Shown here piece by piece: positions 1 through 13,112 of a stretch of 64,000 nucleotides of DNA; within the stretch, counting starts at the first letter, position 1, and every line of letters begins with the position of its first letter. The position numbers were made by a program, and so were the translations under genes. The DNA is taken from NCBI RefSeq assembly GCF_945859705.1, contig NC_079136.1:115875028-115939027 (forward strand), given 5' to 3'. Source of the DNA: Episyrphus balteatus. Taxonomy: Eukaryota; Arthropoda; Insecta; Diptera; Syrphidae. The notes under the pieces are model-generated. The model saw only the letters and a program-made list of their open reading frames with translations, had not been told where the DNA came from and did not search any database.

Positions 1-135
1 TAGTTTATTTTTAATTTTGAATTGAAATTTTTTGCCGCACTGCGAAAGTGCGAGAGTAACGTTAAAAAATGGCGTCACTTTTTTGTGGTGGCTGCCATGG
101 TTCATCAATTTATAAGACGTTATCACGTCAAAAAT
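1..135. repeat. Repeat end, inverted copy of 44809-44943
   Basis: The first 135 bases are a near-identical inverted copy of 44809-44943. Shared landmarks are GCCGCACTGCG with a short hairpin (CGCACT/AGTGCG), GGCGTCACTTTTTTGTGG, GCTGCCATGGTTCAT and GACGTTATCACGTCAAAAA. The window begins inside the repeat, so its outer boundary is unknown. The ACGTTATCACGT block recurs at 46570 in the related element, suggesting that it marks an element end. No coding potential is visible and the family name is unknown to me. Confidence 0.8.
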
Positions 136-169
136 GGATTCATTGGTGTTAGAGGAAAAAAAATTAATT

Positions 170-620
170 TTGTTACTTTTTTTCATTAAAAATGATTGTT
201 TTCAATAAATTATTTTTTTTTTTTAACTTTTTACACATTGTAAAAATTTAAATATGACTTTATTCTTTAAAAAAAATATTAAACTTTTTAATGGTGTAAT
301 TTTTTTGTAAGCTTTTCATATAAAAAATTGATATTATGAGAAAAAAAAGGTATTTTTTTCAGCTTTTTCTTGTAAATTATGATAGGATTCAAAAAGCTAT
401 TCCGTTTTTCTACAAAAACATATAGATATAAATATGTAAGGTCTTAATCTTTAGCTTAAGTACTTTACTATAAGATTATACATTTTTTTTACAAAAAAGC
501 TTACAAAAATAATTTTTAGAAATTTTTTTTTAACAAAAGCACACGACCTGTTTTCTTATGATTTTATCACGTAAAATCATTGTCATTAAACCGTCTTTAC
601 AGACAACCATTTCTTATTTT
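170..620 (+). repeat. Interspersed repeat, direct copy of 46300-46630
   Basis: This stretch aligns in the same orientation with 46300-46630. Both carry AATGATTGTTTT, TTTTTCTTGTAAATTATGAT, then CACCTGTTTTCTTA-like sequence, TTATCACGTAAAA and CTTTACAGACAACC. The left copy has about 50-100 bases of extra AT-rich sequence in its middle. With 1-135 it looks like part of one non-autonomous element whose other copy is 44809-46630. No open frame of note. Confidence 0.7.
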
Positions 621-2219
621 AAGTGGAGCGATTTTGTTTTCTTCGTAGTTACGTTTTAAATATAACTGAACCTATGGCAACGGCTTAAAATTGCCATCCT
701 ATATAAAATTATCTATAATCTGACTTTTGCAGTGTTTTAAGAATTCATTATTCAGATATCAACTTCTCAAGAAATATAGACATAATCTTCATAGTGCGTT
801 GGTTGCAATAAGTTAATTAGATTGTGTATTGTGTTAATAAACGAACATAATATTCTAAAGAAAGAACCTTGTGCCACATCATCCACTTTACATAGATAAA
901 CCTTTAACTTTTATCACAATCTAATTAGTGGCCCTCTCTCTACACTTACCGCATATAATATTGCTACTCTTCTGTTGTGTGTGTGTGCTATTGTTTTCCT
1001 GACATAAATCCACTTAACATAAATTAATACAAATTGTTCTCTCTTAACGTATACCTACGCCACCGTCGTTTATCTACATCACGTATATCTAAACAATAAT
1101 GAGTTGATTTTGAGCTTGAAATCCATTAAGAAATTTTAATTAAGATACAAGAGTTTAATTTTTTTCGTTCATTCTTGCAACAATTAATTATTACCATTCT
1201 GAGTCGAATTCTGAGTCTTGAATTCCAAGAGAAACACTTTTATTTCCTTTACCTATTTTCAAGGGCACGAATACACGAATGCGTTATCCTTTCGCGTGAA
1301 AACAATTAAATTCTATATTTTTATTTGAATTTACATAATATTATTATTCATCTTAATTAAAATTCATGGTTAATAAATTTTAATAATAATAATTCTGGAT
1401 GTACGTTGTAGTGCTTAAAAATGTCCTGAAATAAGCCATATAACATAACAACTACAGAATTTTATCCTTTTTTGTTAGTTTGAATTTTGTTGGCCCACAA
1501 AAATTATTTGTGTGTCCCTGAATTTTTCATACGTAAAATCAAATGTTTATATTTATTTTTTCGGCATTTTTGAGATATACAAATTTTTAAGGATATCATA
1601 AATTCATCCTTGAATTTTTGTTTTTTGTTTTTATTACCTAGACAATTTAAAATTCAAATGAATTAAATTTTTTAAGCGGAAAACATAACGTTATCGAATT
1701 TTAAAAATCATATATAATTATAATAAATGAACCAACGTTATCGGAAATATAGAATGAAGGAAGTTCAAACGGATGTAAGAGTTCACCCAGTTTTCTTCAG
1801 TCTCCTTCGTTAGTTTGTGCGGGAAATTTGTTTTTTATTTAAAATGCAAGCCTTGACCTAGACGGATTTTGTTTTGTTTTGCTTAGCATTCATTTATTCA
1901 TTATAAAATTGTGAACATTCAACTTGGAAAGACTGTAATGAGAGATGGAAAATTTTTTCAACTTTGACATTGGTAGTAGAAGGTTATTAAAAATAATAGG
2001 GAAGAATTTTTTCCTCTACTTTTAAAAATAGAAGAATTGTGAGAAAAGTTGTATGAACACTATTTGTTGTTATTAAAAATTAATTTATACGTATAATGAT
2101 TTAAAGCATGAAAAAGCAAGAATATTTCCGTTAAATATCATTGGTCATGCTGGACTTTATTTCAAATTGTTCTATTAAAACCCCAAAATTTAAGGTAGGT
2201 CACAGGTTATGCTGGTATT
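621..2219. other. AT-rich DNA, no recognisable feature
   Basis: I see no gene, clear repeat or RNA in this stretch. It has a short GT run near 977-989 and otherwise mixed AT-rich sequence. It ends where the TATCAC-bearing array begins. Confidence 0.5.
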
Positions 2220-4310
2220 TATTATAGCAGAAAATTTTGGTATCACAGATTTCTTCAGTAAATTTCAAGGATTTTTTTAGTATACCTATAGATATCACAG
2301 ATTGATTTATTAAAAATACACGTTAGCCAGTCAATTATCACAGATTTTTGGCATTACAACTATCTCCGGAAAGTGTTACTGGTCCCTTTGATAAATATCA
2401 TAAATGGGCAAGTGTATTATTCCAGTTTCTGTGGCCAATATCACAGAATTAGGCAGTAGATATTAAATATTATCACGGTTTACTCTAATTAGTGTAAATG
2501 ATTTATACTTTAAATTGCTGTAATGAATGTCAAGGATTACTTCAGTAGGTATCACGGATTGATCCATTGAAAAAAAAAAAAAACAGGTTACCCACACAAA
2601 TATCACAAATTGTTGGAATTTCAGATTTATCTCGAAATTATCACTGGTAACCCCGCAAGTTATCACAAAATATTAAAGTTACTACCCTGTATCTTTGGCT
2701 AATATCACAGGTTTCTTCAGTAAAAAAAAATAATGCAACTTAAGTAAGTACATATTAACACTTGCACTTAGTAAGTATTCTTCTCGGGTAAGTGTTAAGG
2801 ATTACTTCACTACACGGAGAAAATAATTTCATCTTAAAATAAGATGATGAGAACATTAAATTTTAAGGTGATATCCACTCAAAATAAGGTGATTCCACTT
2901 AAACTCAGTTAAATTCTATGTGGTCTGTTTTCTCCGTGTACGTATCACGGATTAATTTATTAGAAAACAGGTTTCCCAGGCAGTTATCACAGATTGTTGG
3001 CATTGTACATTTCTCCGGTAAGTATAACTAGTGACCAGGCAAGTTATTTCAAATTTTTATAGCTAGTATCCTCCTTTTCTTCGACCAATATCACAGGTTT
3101 TGAAAATATATTTATTCATAAAAATCTTTGGTAGGTATTATTTCGCAGTGCTACAATTGCAATAAATTAGTTCACAGTGAAAGTATAAATAATACAGAAT
3201 GCTTCACTAAGTGTCAACAAAATTATGAATTTATTCATTAAAATTGCAATATCACAGATTGTTTGCTTAACAGTTTTTAGCGTTTTTATCACAAATTCAC
3301 CTGCTTCACCTGAATATATGTATAACATAACTCTTGTGTAAGTAAAATCATGAAAAATTATATTCGTTCACTGTTGAATTTAAAGTTATTAAGCATCACG
3401 AATTGCACGAATTGACTCACTAAAAATAGGTATCACACTGTTGTCTGTATTGTGCTGAGATGATAAGTAAATAAACATACATTATATCACGAATTGCTTT
3501 GGGCTTTCGGTTTACTCCGATTTTATTATCGAAAATTACTTCGAAAAGCATAAGCCAAAAAGCATCACATCTGCATCACAGATCTTTTCCAATAAATATA
3601 GGTTTCAAGCTTCAACTGCAGAAATTATCATGAAATGATAAAGTGACAGATCACATTAAAGAAAGCTTTCAATAGTTCTACAAACTGCTAAGATTAGTAT
3701 CACGGTTTCACTTTGAGTACACTACACGTTGCTCCGGTTAGTATCAATGAATGCTTCAGTAGGTAACACAGATTACTGAGATCATCAAAAATGTGACCAC
3801 GGAGTTATCACGAATTTGCTAGCACTGATTTTATCAACAAATTTATCATTTACTTCTCAGTTAGAATTATCGCAGTTACTCATGAATATTGAATGTATTA
3901 CGGATTGCTTTGATAACTGTTACTGATTTCTCCGACAACTTTAATTGTTTGAAAAAATATCACAAGATTTTTACAGGTTAACTGTTGTAAGGGTGATCTA
4001 ATATTTCGATTCTATCACAAACTGCTCAAGTTAATATCATCATATTATCACGAATCGTTATAATAATTATTACGTTTATCTTGATTATATATCAGTGGTT
4101 TTTCCAATTTATCAGGATTTACTTAGGGTTTCTCAAAAAGGTATCACAGGTTTCATGGGGAAATATCACAGGTTACCTAGGCATATATCACGGATTATTT
4201 TGTTTCTTTTCAAAGATTGCTCAGGTTAGTACTAAATAATTATCATGAATAACTACTTAAAGACGATTTTATATAAACCAGTAAATATCACAAGTAACCC
4301 AGCCATATTA
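2220..4310. repeat. Degenerate ~266-bp tandem array with TATCAC motifs
   Basis: A long-period tandem array. The unit landmark TCAAGGATTACTTCAGTAGG, followed by TATCACGGATTGAT, recurs at about 2264, 2532, 2797 and 3198, with weaker copies near 3480, 3746 and 4110. After removing the 128-bp MITE insertion in the third unit the spacing is about 265-273 bp. Each unit holds several copies of TATCAC followed by AGATT, GGATT, AAATT or AGGTT, so roughly thirty TATCAC motifs lie in 2.1 kb. Divergence between units is high and grows toward the right end. No ORF. It could be a relic satellite, a mobile element's internal array, or a cluster of binding sites; the sequence does not decide. Confidence 0.75.
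2811..2940. mobile_element. Small MITE, CACGGAGAAAA TIRs, TA target duplication
   Basis: A 126-bp element (2813-2938) has perfect 11-bp terminal inverted repeats CACGGAGAAAA/TTTTCTCCGTG and is flanked by TA on each side. It splits one unit of the TATCAC array. The unbroken neighbouring unit reads ATTACTTCAGTAGGTATCAC where this one reads ATTACTTCAC, TA, element, TA, CGTATCAC, which gives a direct empty-site comparison. The interior has no coding capacity. A TA duplication fits Tc1/mariner-type mobilisation by a transposase supplied elsewhere. Confidence 0.85.
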
Positions 4311-5640
4311 GACTAAATTATTACTAAAAAAAAAATCCTCCAAAAATAACTGATTCAACCCTTAATGTATTTGATTCCCCATAATTGATTGAACCCTCAT
4401 TAAACTTTAAATCCTAAATCCTTTCCCCAGACCTTAAAACATTAATTACAACATTTCCCAGAAATATTTTAATTGCCATTTCAAATTGAGTTATTATAAT
4501 AATCGAATTCCGCATAGAAGCCTAACAAAACGAAATATCTCATTTGCCAAAACATACCAGCACAGTATAGCTTCCATAAACTCCTTTAACAATAATCGAA
4601 TTGTAGCACTTGAATTGTTCAAGAATTTAATCATGGAAAATTGAAAATTAAATTAAAATTCAAATTGAAAATCAAATCTGATTTATTTATGAATGTAAAT
4701 GATTGCCCAGACAGGTTATAATATAGCTTCTGTTATATCATCACTATTAGAAAATCAATTTTCCCAACAATCACCATTTCACTCCTTTGCTTCACAGTTT
4801 AAATTGGTTACAATTATTGAGACTTTGATTTTAAGTGAAAAAAAAAAATAGATGTCTTACGTAACGTAACGTACAATGTGTCACTTTAGATCTGTTTGCT
4901 TAAAACGTATGTGCCAATGCTTCTATAAAATGTGTGACTTACTGTTAATATTAATATCCTTTAAAATACTCTCACGTGACTTTATAGAATCAATTCATTA
5001 TTTAAAATAAAAATATCTGACATTTGAATACGTTACGTATATTCAAAATTAAGTGTATCTCTCTCTATGTTATATGTCACTCTTGCGTCAAATTAACTGT
5101 CACTGCGTGTAAGCCCCCAAAATAGCATCCTCATACGTATGAACATTCCCATTTTTTTTTTTTTTTTGTTCTCTTCGCCTTGTCACCTTCAATTAATGTT
5201 GTCGTCCTTTAATACAATTTTGTACATATTAAATAAACATCTCTTTGGTGTGTCAAAGTCTGTATATGCAGCATGTGTGTTAGTTGTTGATATACGGTGT
5301 ATGTGGTGTTTGCATGCGATTACGTGCCTTGTGACAAATAAACCAGAGGATGCTATTAATAACACATTCTCTGGGCAAAGTGTATATATCTAAAAACCAG
5401 CTCTTGCCTATCTCATAGCTTGAGAGGATTAAGTGCAGACCAATACTATAACAATGTGCATGTTTGTATGTATAATACATAGAAAAGGTTGTATAAAATG
5501 CGAGAATAATGATGACCAGATGCGGATGTGAAAAGGAATCTAGTTAACCATATAGCCACCTATAAGCTGTAATCTAACCTATAAGGACACTAGAAGCAAT
5601 TTTGTTACTTTAACCACAAATTCATAATAAGTACATGGCT
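4311..5640. other. AT-rich DNA, no gene; G-poor start
   Basis: No gene or clear repeat. About 4320-4480 is notably poor in G on the plus strand (runs of A, T and C such as CCTTTCCCCAGACC). ORFs here, including an 84-codon frame at 5139, run through poly(T) and show no domain. Confidence 0.5.
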
Positions 5641-7380
5641 GAGAAAAAAAAATATATTTTGTATTGTGTTTTATAGTCTAGTCAAAATAGACATTCAACC
5701 CAGAAATAATTTGCATAGAGCTGAAAATTGGTACAGAGCATTTAAATGTCGATCAAAGTAAAATGTCAAAAGTCCCATTCACGTTTTAATGTCGAAAATT
5801 TAGGTTTATCATATATAAATTTAAAACGGTAGAAGCTATAAAAAAAAGTATAGGTATGGATGACTTGTAGGTTTTGTAATTCCCTAAAAAAAATGTTATG
5901 ACACGTTTTTCTCTACGAGATATCGTTTGGAAAATATCGTGGTTTTAAAACGTGTCAAATGTTGAAAATATCGGTTTTTTGCCTATTACTCTTAAACGGT
6001 GAGTCCTATCGCAAAGTTGTCTTTGGAAAACTGGTAGATAATCTGCTCTTCTATATATGTAACTAAGTTTTTTGTTTCTTGTTAAGTAGTCTTTCAAAAA
6101 GAAAAAAAAAATTGTTTTAGTCAAAATTCAAAAATTGCGAATTTTTGTACCTAGCTTCTAAAAAATGAGTATTTAGTGTGGGATTTAAAAAATACATTTC
6201 AAAGAGTCATTGTACCGCGTAAAATGCTGTGTTCAAAAACTCGGTTCAACATCGATATTGCTGAGAAAACCATTGGATTTAATTTAACTTGTTAATTTAA
6301 CCAGAGCACGTCTTTAATTTCAAGGTTAACTTTATGTTATTGTCATTTCTACATTAAAAATTGTTTTCTATTAGAATTGCAGCACTTCATCCGTAAGACC
6401 CTATACCAATATTTTTCAACCTTTTTATTTGATACATCGTTGACACAACGCCAAAACCGCGAATCTGCATTTTTGGACATTTTCACTTTAATGTGTCATT
6501 TTACTTGTTATCGGTCCGTCTATTCACTGCGTCGATCCCAATCCTCCATCTGTTTCCTAGAAGCCTAAAATATTAATTTTTGTTGCACGAGCTTCCATGT
6601 GTTTCCAAAACTTTGAGGCGGTTTTTCTCAAAACTACAATAAATCATAACGGTTTCTATAAGAACTATTTTCCTTCTTAAATCTGTTCCTACAAGAATAT
6701 ATCTTGCTAATTTGAAAATAATAAATTTTCAGTGAATTGGAAAATTTTTAAAAGTAAAAAATGTTTTTATAATTTTTTTTAACTTTGACCTCGAATATCT
6801 TTAGAATGGTTAGATTAATAAAAAAAGTTATTAAGACCTTTTTTATTTAACAATCTATTTCCTACAAGAATATGTCTTGCGCGTTTGATTATTATAATTT
6901 TTCAATTTGTTCCAAAATTAAGAACAAAAAACGAATTTTTAAAGATTTTCTCGATTTTTGACCTCAAATATCTATTAAACGGTTAGATAAAGGAAAAAAG
7001 TGCACAAGGCCTTTTTTGTAGAGCGTTCAATTTCCTACAAGAATATGTAAAGAAATTTGCTAAAAAGTCGATTTTAAAAAAAAATTATTTGTTTTTAGTA
7101 AAAGCTTGATGTAAAAATGGAAAATTGCAAAGCGGAGGACCTTCCCATTAATATTAAGAGCTCATATTTGGTGTGTATATTCTAGAGGTGTCTAGCAATC
7201 GATTTTTCGGAGTACCAAATAAAAAAAAAAAAAGAATTTCGATTTTTTTTGACCCACCCTAATTTACAAACATCAATTTTTTTAGTAGGCAACAACAGAA
7301 ATGTAAAAAAAGGTAGACGACCTTAGTATACACTACACATGTATGAATATTCATCTGTTCCTTCGTAACGTCTAAACAAG
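5641..7380. repeat. Degenerate tandem repeats, clearest at 6640-7060
   Basis: Three diverged units about 170-190 bp apart share TTTCCTACAAGAATATGT, TTTGACCTCRAATATCT and AACGGTTAGAT. Copies of the first landmark lie near 6690, 6860 and 7030. Flanking sequence from 5800 has related phrases (AAAACGGT, CTCTTAAACGGTGAGTCC). No protein is encoded. The whole stretch resembles the eroded long-period arrays elsewhere in this window. Confidence 0.5.
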
Positions 7381-8310
7381 CGAGCACAGAATTTTCAGTC
7401 TCTTCGAAAAAAAAAAACCACCCTTTTACACAAAATTATTTTATGAGAACTATTATATTCTTGCTTTCTATCCCAAATGCAACAAATTTCATTGGGGTGG
7501 CCAGTCAATTTTATTTTTTTTTTTTTTAATAAAAAAAGACCCTATTAACCAAGATATTCTTAAAGAGACTTTCAATTATTGCTCCAAATCTCAAAGGTAA
7601 TATAATTTCTAGATTTTAATAGGGATCCAGTATTATTACTTAAATATTCCAATAAACCCACATTTGATCTTAACCTAAAAAATACATGAAAAAATATTAT
7701 AAACCTATTTTATTCGTTATTCCCATGACAACAACAGCATTTTTAATAAATTTCCTAAAGGTTACTTTTATACCATTGATTTTATCAGACTTATCGAGGA
7801 TTTTCCTTGTTTCCCAACAAAAAAAAAACCCTTTTCACCTAAAATATTTGTATAGACTCTTTAGATTCCTGGCTTCTGTTTTCAAAAAAATATTTTTACA
7901 ATTTTTCATTCTGGTAAAATTTGTATATTGTATTTTGTAGTACTAATCCTGTATCTCATCATTTCTTTAAAAAAAAACACCCTTTTACTCAAGATAATTT
8001 TGTCGACTTTTTAGATTCTTAGTAAAACAAAAGAAACGTTTTCACCAAGTTTAAAAAATTAGCAACATTTGTGTCAGCTTTTATAAAACCTTTATCGCAC
8101 ACAAGTCAACCCTTAAAAAAAAACACCCTTTCGCTATTTTTCTTTTTTTTTTACGAACTTTATGGATTCATACATCATCAGTGTATCATATTTTTCACAT
8201 GGTTTTCGGTTAAATTTTACATGTTGAAGTAAAAAAAAAGCACACTTGCGCCAGTTAACATTTTTGCTTCTAAAAAGCCTTACAGATGATAAAGTAGCTT
8301 GTGTAACACA
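7381..8310. repeat. Degenerate ~120-150-bp tandem array (A-run plus CACCCTTTTAC)
   Basis: A run of A followed by CACCCTTTTACWC and then a GACTTTTTAGATTCTTG-like segment recurs at about 7410, 7535, 7820, 7970, 8115 and 8232. Neighbouring clear units are 116-149 bp apart. Units are strongly diverged. ORFs here (84 codons at 7686, 60 codons on the minus strand at 8134) are by-products of the A/T runs. Confidence 0.55.
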
Positions 8311-11300
8311 ATTCAATTACCATCAAAACTATTTCTACATCAATTTCGTATGCACAGTACTGTTATATCTACTGAATCGAATCTAATTAACTTCTCCCTG
8401 TATTCCTACGTGTGAATATGTCTAATATAAGTCATTAGGCCTTTCGTCACGAAAGTGTTATTATTGAGATTTCATTTCACAGATACAATAGCTATAGAGA
8501 AAGACTACCGTAAGCTAGCACGTTATGTTATCAGCTTTTATATAATGTGTATTTATGTGTGTTCTCGTGTGTAAGGTTGTATAACTTATGAGAGCAGCTC
8601 ATTATGATTTTGAAAAGGATTATAGCGTATATCGAGATACAATCCGCTTACTATCATTATAAAATATAATGTTAAAAAAAAAATAATGTAGAACAAAAAA
8701 GATTGAATAAGTAGATGAGACAGAGAGAGTGTAGCAATCCTGGTAGATTTTAATTGATTATACAACCATGATCTCTTTCGTTTCGAGACAATAGAAAAAA
8801 GGGTTGTGTTGAAGCTTTATGGTAAACTTAAGGATGGTATTGAAGAATGAAGATATACTCGCGAGCTCTTAAATTTTTATATAATGTGGTGATGGTATCT
8901 TTCAGTTTGAAAATATTCTATGAAGCCAAACAACAAAATCGATGGCATAAGCAGTTATTATTTGTATACTTGAGGATTTTCTTGTGTTTTTTTGATTTTT
9001 TTTTTCTATGATGGAATCCTTGTATCTCAGATATTTAGATAATCCCATGAGAATATCTTTCTCTATCTCTCTCTATTTTTTTTTTTTTTTTTTTTTGAAA
9101 TCGAAGGATATTGATTGTTTATCGAAAAAAAGCGATTATATTATTTTGTTAAGAAAAATCATGTTGAGGATTTTTTTTTTTTTGTTTCTTGTTGGAAGAT
9201 AAAGAAATTGGTGTCAATCTTAAGATGTCCATCAAGGCTGATCTTCTTAGAAATTCATATCATTTATCATTTTCGAATGCATTGTGTTGATGTTTTTAGG
9301 TTTGTTTCATGTCAAGGCTGACGAATTTTATCTGAATTAATGACTTGTCTTTGGGGAAATTGTAAGTAAGAAAAAAAGATACAATTTTCCTAGTAGGCGA
9401 AGTTTGTTCTCAGTAAAAGTACCCCAGAGGTTAAATTACGAAACTATTTTGAGGTTAATTTTGCTGATGTTGTTGTAGAAGTTGACGATTTGTTAAACTT
9501 TACAAATATGTCAACACATTTCGCTTAGTATAGTTCTCATTTTGACCTTTTGAACTTTTTAGATACTTTGACTTGTTCAAATCACGAAACCAAGTTGAAT
9601 TAAATTCTTCCAAATTTTATATTCAAGGACTATTCGAACACAAAAAAGGAGTCTATTCCTTTGCTAAAGAAATAGACAAGTTTAACGAAAATCATTTTTT
9701 TTCTTGAATTTCAAGTTGAATCTCTATAAAGATAACTTTCTCATTAATTTTAATTAAAAAAAAAACATAAAAAAGATACATTTCCCAGAGTGTCTTACTG
9801 CCATCAGTAAGAGCGTTAACATCTCATTCACTTAAGCTTAGAGCGAGAGATATGACAATGAGATATGCATACTATTAATGTAATATGCAAAAGGTACTAA
9901 CACACACACTCACACACTCAATTCGAGGATATATCAAACTGAAAAATTGATGTGTTTTTTTTTTTCTACCCTCAATTTGCATATAAACTCGTATTTTTCC
10001 TCAGGTGTAAAATACATTTATGTGTTAAAATTTTAATTTAAGTTCGAAATCATTCTGTTGTCAGGTGTTAAAGCGGATTTTAAATTTGTTTTTTTTTTTT
10101 TTATTTGTGTGTGTTTTTTTTATGTTTTTAATTTTAGTTTAGAAAAGGATATATATTTTTTATTGAAGTAGGATTAAGATGAATAACCATAGGCAATCAT
10201 TTATTTTGTATGAGATCGTTAGAATTCGTATGAACAATTTGGCAAAATGAATTCGATGTTTTTCGAAAGTCCCCCAAGGGAAATAAAAGCGAAAATTTGT
10301 TTTTAAGTAAAATGTACAGCTGGGTTTCGCACGTATCTACTTGCTCTTATGATAGGCATAGGCTTAAGGATTTTATCTGTTTTTTTTTTTTTTTTTTTTG
10401 GAAAAATAAATAACATCTTAATTTTAAGGAATTTCATTAAAAAATGAAACAAAATATAAAATTTGTATTCAAAATGACTTAAAAATCTTCTTAAATGATT
10501 CTAACCTATAAGCGAAAAATTCTATTTGAGCCGTTTAAAAAAAAAGTAATTTTTTTACTATAAATTTTTTTAAATTCATTGACTGTTTTTCGAAAACTTG
10601 ATTTTTCAAAAAAAAAAAAAAAATGAAGTTTAAAAACAATAAATATACCTAGTGTTTTTTGAAAATTTTGCCAAATTTTTATATTAAGATTATTTAAAAG
10701 TTTCTGTACTAAAATCTTCATTGAATTCTACGGATTCATTAACAAGAACTTACACTGTTCAAATAATAAACAATTAAGGTACCGATATTTGCAGCTGAAT
10801 GAATAGAAAAATCATTCCAAAGTTCACAGTGAGCAGGCTTACGTAGTTACAAATTTATTTTTTTTTTTCAAATTTTCGAAAAAAAATTCAAGAGGAAGTA
10901 TCATCTACCGCAAACAAAATACATTTAAAAAATTTTCCTTCAATTTCACCTTGTGAGATATACAAAAAAAGATGTCTTCATTAATGAAACCCAAGAGCAT
11001 CTTCGAAATCCCCCCTGTAACCAGAGTTAAATAGAACGTTCTTTTACTTTTCTTTCAAATCACTGCATGCAACTCATGATTTATCTATTATAGTCTTCTG
11101 AAATTATTCGGATAGTAAAAATCAGGGAGCCACTGAAGAGTGCACGTTTTACACGAAAATCGTGCAATCGCTTGAATTGACTAATTCATTTCACGGAATC
11201 GAAAAGCCTTACGACAAATAAAAAATAATTCCAATTCGGACAGTTTAGATGGACGAAAAATCAAATAGAAGTGACTACAAAAGAAATAAAATTAAGCAAA

Positions 11301-11890
11301 AGAGCTGCTCGAAATTTAGCCAGCGTGATACAAAAAAAGATATTTCTGTGCAAATGAAAGCATTTCAAATGAGCTCTTAAAGCTTCTTACCTAAAGAAAA
11401 ATGAAGATAATAGCAAAAATTTCATCCACATCTACTTCTAAACAAGCTAAAAATGGTAACCCTAATTTTGTTAAAAGATTCAAACTGATTGGTACCTGTC
11501 ACAGTGAGCTGGGACTGATCCGTGATTTGCCTTAGTAAGCTTTCATTTCTTAGTTGAAATTTTTCTAACTATACACTCCCACTCCACTCATGCTCAAAAA
11601 AAAAAAAAAAAACCTTTGTACTTTGACCTAATATTTCAGAAATAAGTTTTTGTATCAAAATGAGACAAAAATTTTCTTAAATTCAAGGACGGAATGAAAT
11701 GTACGAAACATAGTTATACGAATCCATGAGAATCAACTAGAACGAACATTTGTATTAAAGAAGTGGCTTTATTTTCGTTGATCGAGGGTTTTGTAGGGGG
11801 TTTTCAAAAACACTTAAGTACTTGCTTCGATTTATCAAAAAAACCGTTTAAGTGTTTTTGCAGCCCCCAATAATTTTAACTTTTTTTTAT
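8311..11890. other. AT-rich intergenic or intronic DNA
   Basis: No gene is recognisable. The stretch has poly(T) tracts, a short CA run near 9900 and a small GAGA-like patch near 8722. A short inverted pair near 11805-11860 (AAACACTTAA and TTAAGTGTTT) could form a hairpin. No repeat shared with other parts of the window was seen. Confidence 0.45.
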
Positions 11891-12070
11891 TGAAGTTATA
11901 CTTCTTATGGGAGGGTGAGTATGAAAATTTACTTTTTGACAAGAATGTCAAAGGGATTATGACGCGATCACCCTGGGTAGCAGGGCTGTCGTTTCACCTT
12001 TATAGTAGGCAGTACTTTAGTATTTAAAAATGCAGTACGCCGCAGTACGGCAAACATAAAACACACAACA

Positions 12071-12172
12071 CGTTGCAAGTTACATGGGTAATGTGGCAAG
12101 TTGCATGTGGCAAGTTGCATGTTGTAATTTCCATGTGGCAAGTTGCCAGGGTTGCAAAAAGCTCACATTTTA
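12071..12172 (+). repeat. ~14-bp minisatellite (ATGTGGCAAGTTGC), copy A
   Basis: Several imperfect copies of ATGTGGCAAGTTGC, bounded by ACACGTTGCAAGTTACATG and GTTGCCAGGGTTGC. The array is shorter than those in copies B and C, so repeat number differs between family members. Confidence 0.85.
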
Positions 12173-12236
12173 GCTCAGCTCCCTAGGTACCATAGCTTAG
12201 CTCATTTGAGCTGAGCTGAAAGTGAGCGCCCCAACT

Positions 12237-13112
12237 TCCAACGCCTATATCTCGGAATTTTGAAGAAAATAGAAAAAAAATTTTTTGATGCCAAAAGGTA
12301 GCGGGGACTCTAACCTACATTTAAGTACAACTCTCATGCCTGTAGGCCCACGCGTTCTCAAACCGGGAGAACTTAAAAGTAAAAAAAAAAAATAGGCACG
12401 ATTCTGAAAAAATAGGCATGATGTGGCGGTTTAACATGGAAGGCGATTTTTTAAAAATCTGACAATGTGCAAAGCGTAGGCCCATGACACAAGCTATCAT
12501 TTGGCATCACTCCCAAAAATTGCTCTCAAGCGGTTTAGCTTCCAGGAGCGTTCAAAGATTCGGGGATTTTTCGAAAAAAAATTTTACCCCAACTTTCAAA
12601 CACGATTTTCTCGGAATTTTGAAAAAAATCGAAAAACCGGATTATACCACTATCGGGTAGCTGAGAATATAAGCTTTCATATGGCACCACTCCCCTGTCT
12701 CTAGATCAAAGCGTTTCAACTCCTATATCTCGGAATTTTGAAGAAAATGAAAAAAAATTTTTTGATGCCAAAAGGTAGCGGGGACTCTAACCTACATTTG
12801 AGTACAACTCTCATGCCTGTAGATCCACGCGTTCTCAAACCGGGAGAACTTAAAAGTAAAAAAAAAATAGGCACGATTCTGAAAAAATAGGCATGATGTG
12901 GCGGTTTAACATGGAAGGCGATTGTTTTAAAATCTGACAATGTGCAAAGCGTAGGCCCATGACACAAGCTATCATTTGGCATCACTCCCAAAAATTGCTC
13001 TCAAGCGGCTTAGCTTCCAGGAGCGTTCAAAGATTGGGGGATTTTTCGAAAAAAAAAATTTGCCCCAACTTTCAAACGCGATTTTCTCGGAATTTTGAAA
13101 AAAGTCAAAAAC
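12237..13112 (+). repeat. Two ~480-bp tandem units, copy A
   Basis: The unit starts at AACGCCTATATCTCGGAATT (12237) and again at about 12717. It contains GATGCCAAAAGGTAGCGGGG, CGTTCTCAAACCGGGAGAAC, GGCATGATGTGGCGGTTTAA and CCAAAAATTGCTCTCAAGCGG. The second unit is truncated after the CCGGATT segment. The same unit occurs about twice in B and three times in C. Short ORFs beginning MTQAIIWHHSQK recur in all copies, but their downstream frames differ, so they are not treated as genes. Confidence 0.9.

Noticed and set aside
11891..11906. Similarity of ATAACTTC/GAAGTTAT to loxP arms
   Set aside because: Only eight bases match and there is no recombinase or phage context; chance resemblance.
12071..12172. 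Short direct repeats resembling a CRISPR array
   Set aside because: The units are contiguous or nearly so, without unique spacers, and the window is eukaryotic.
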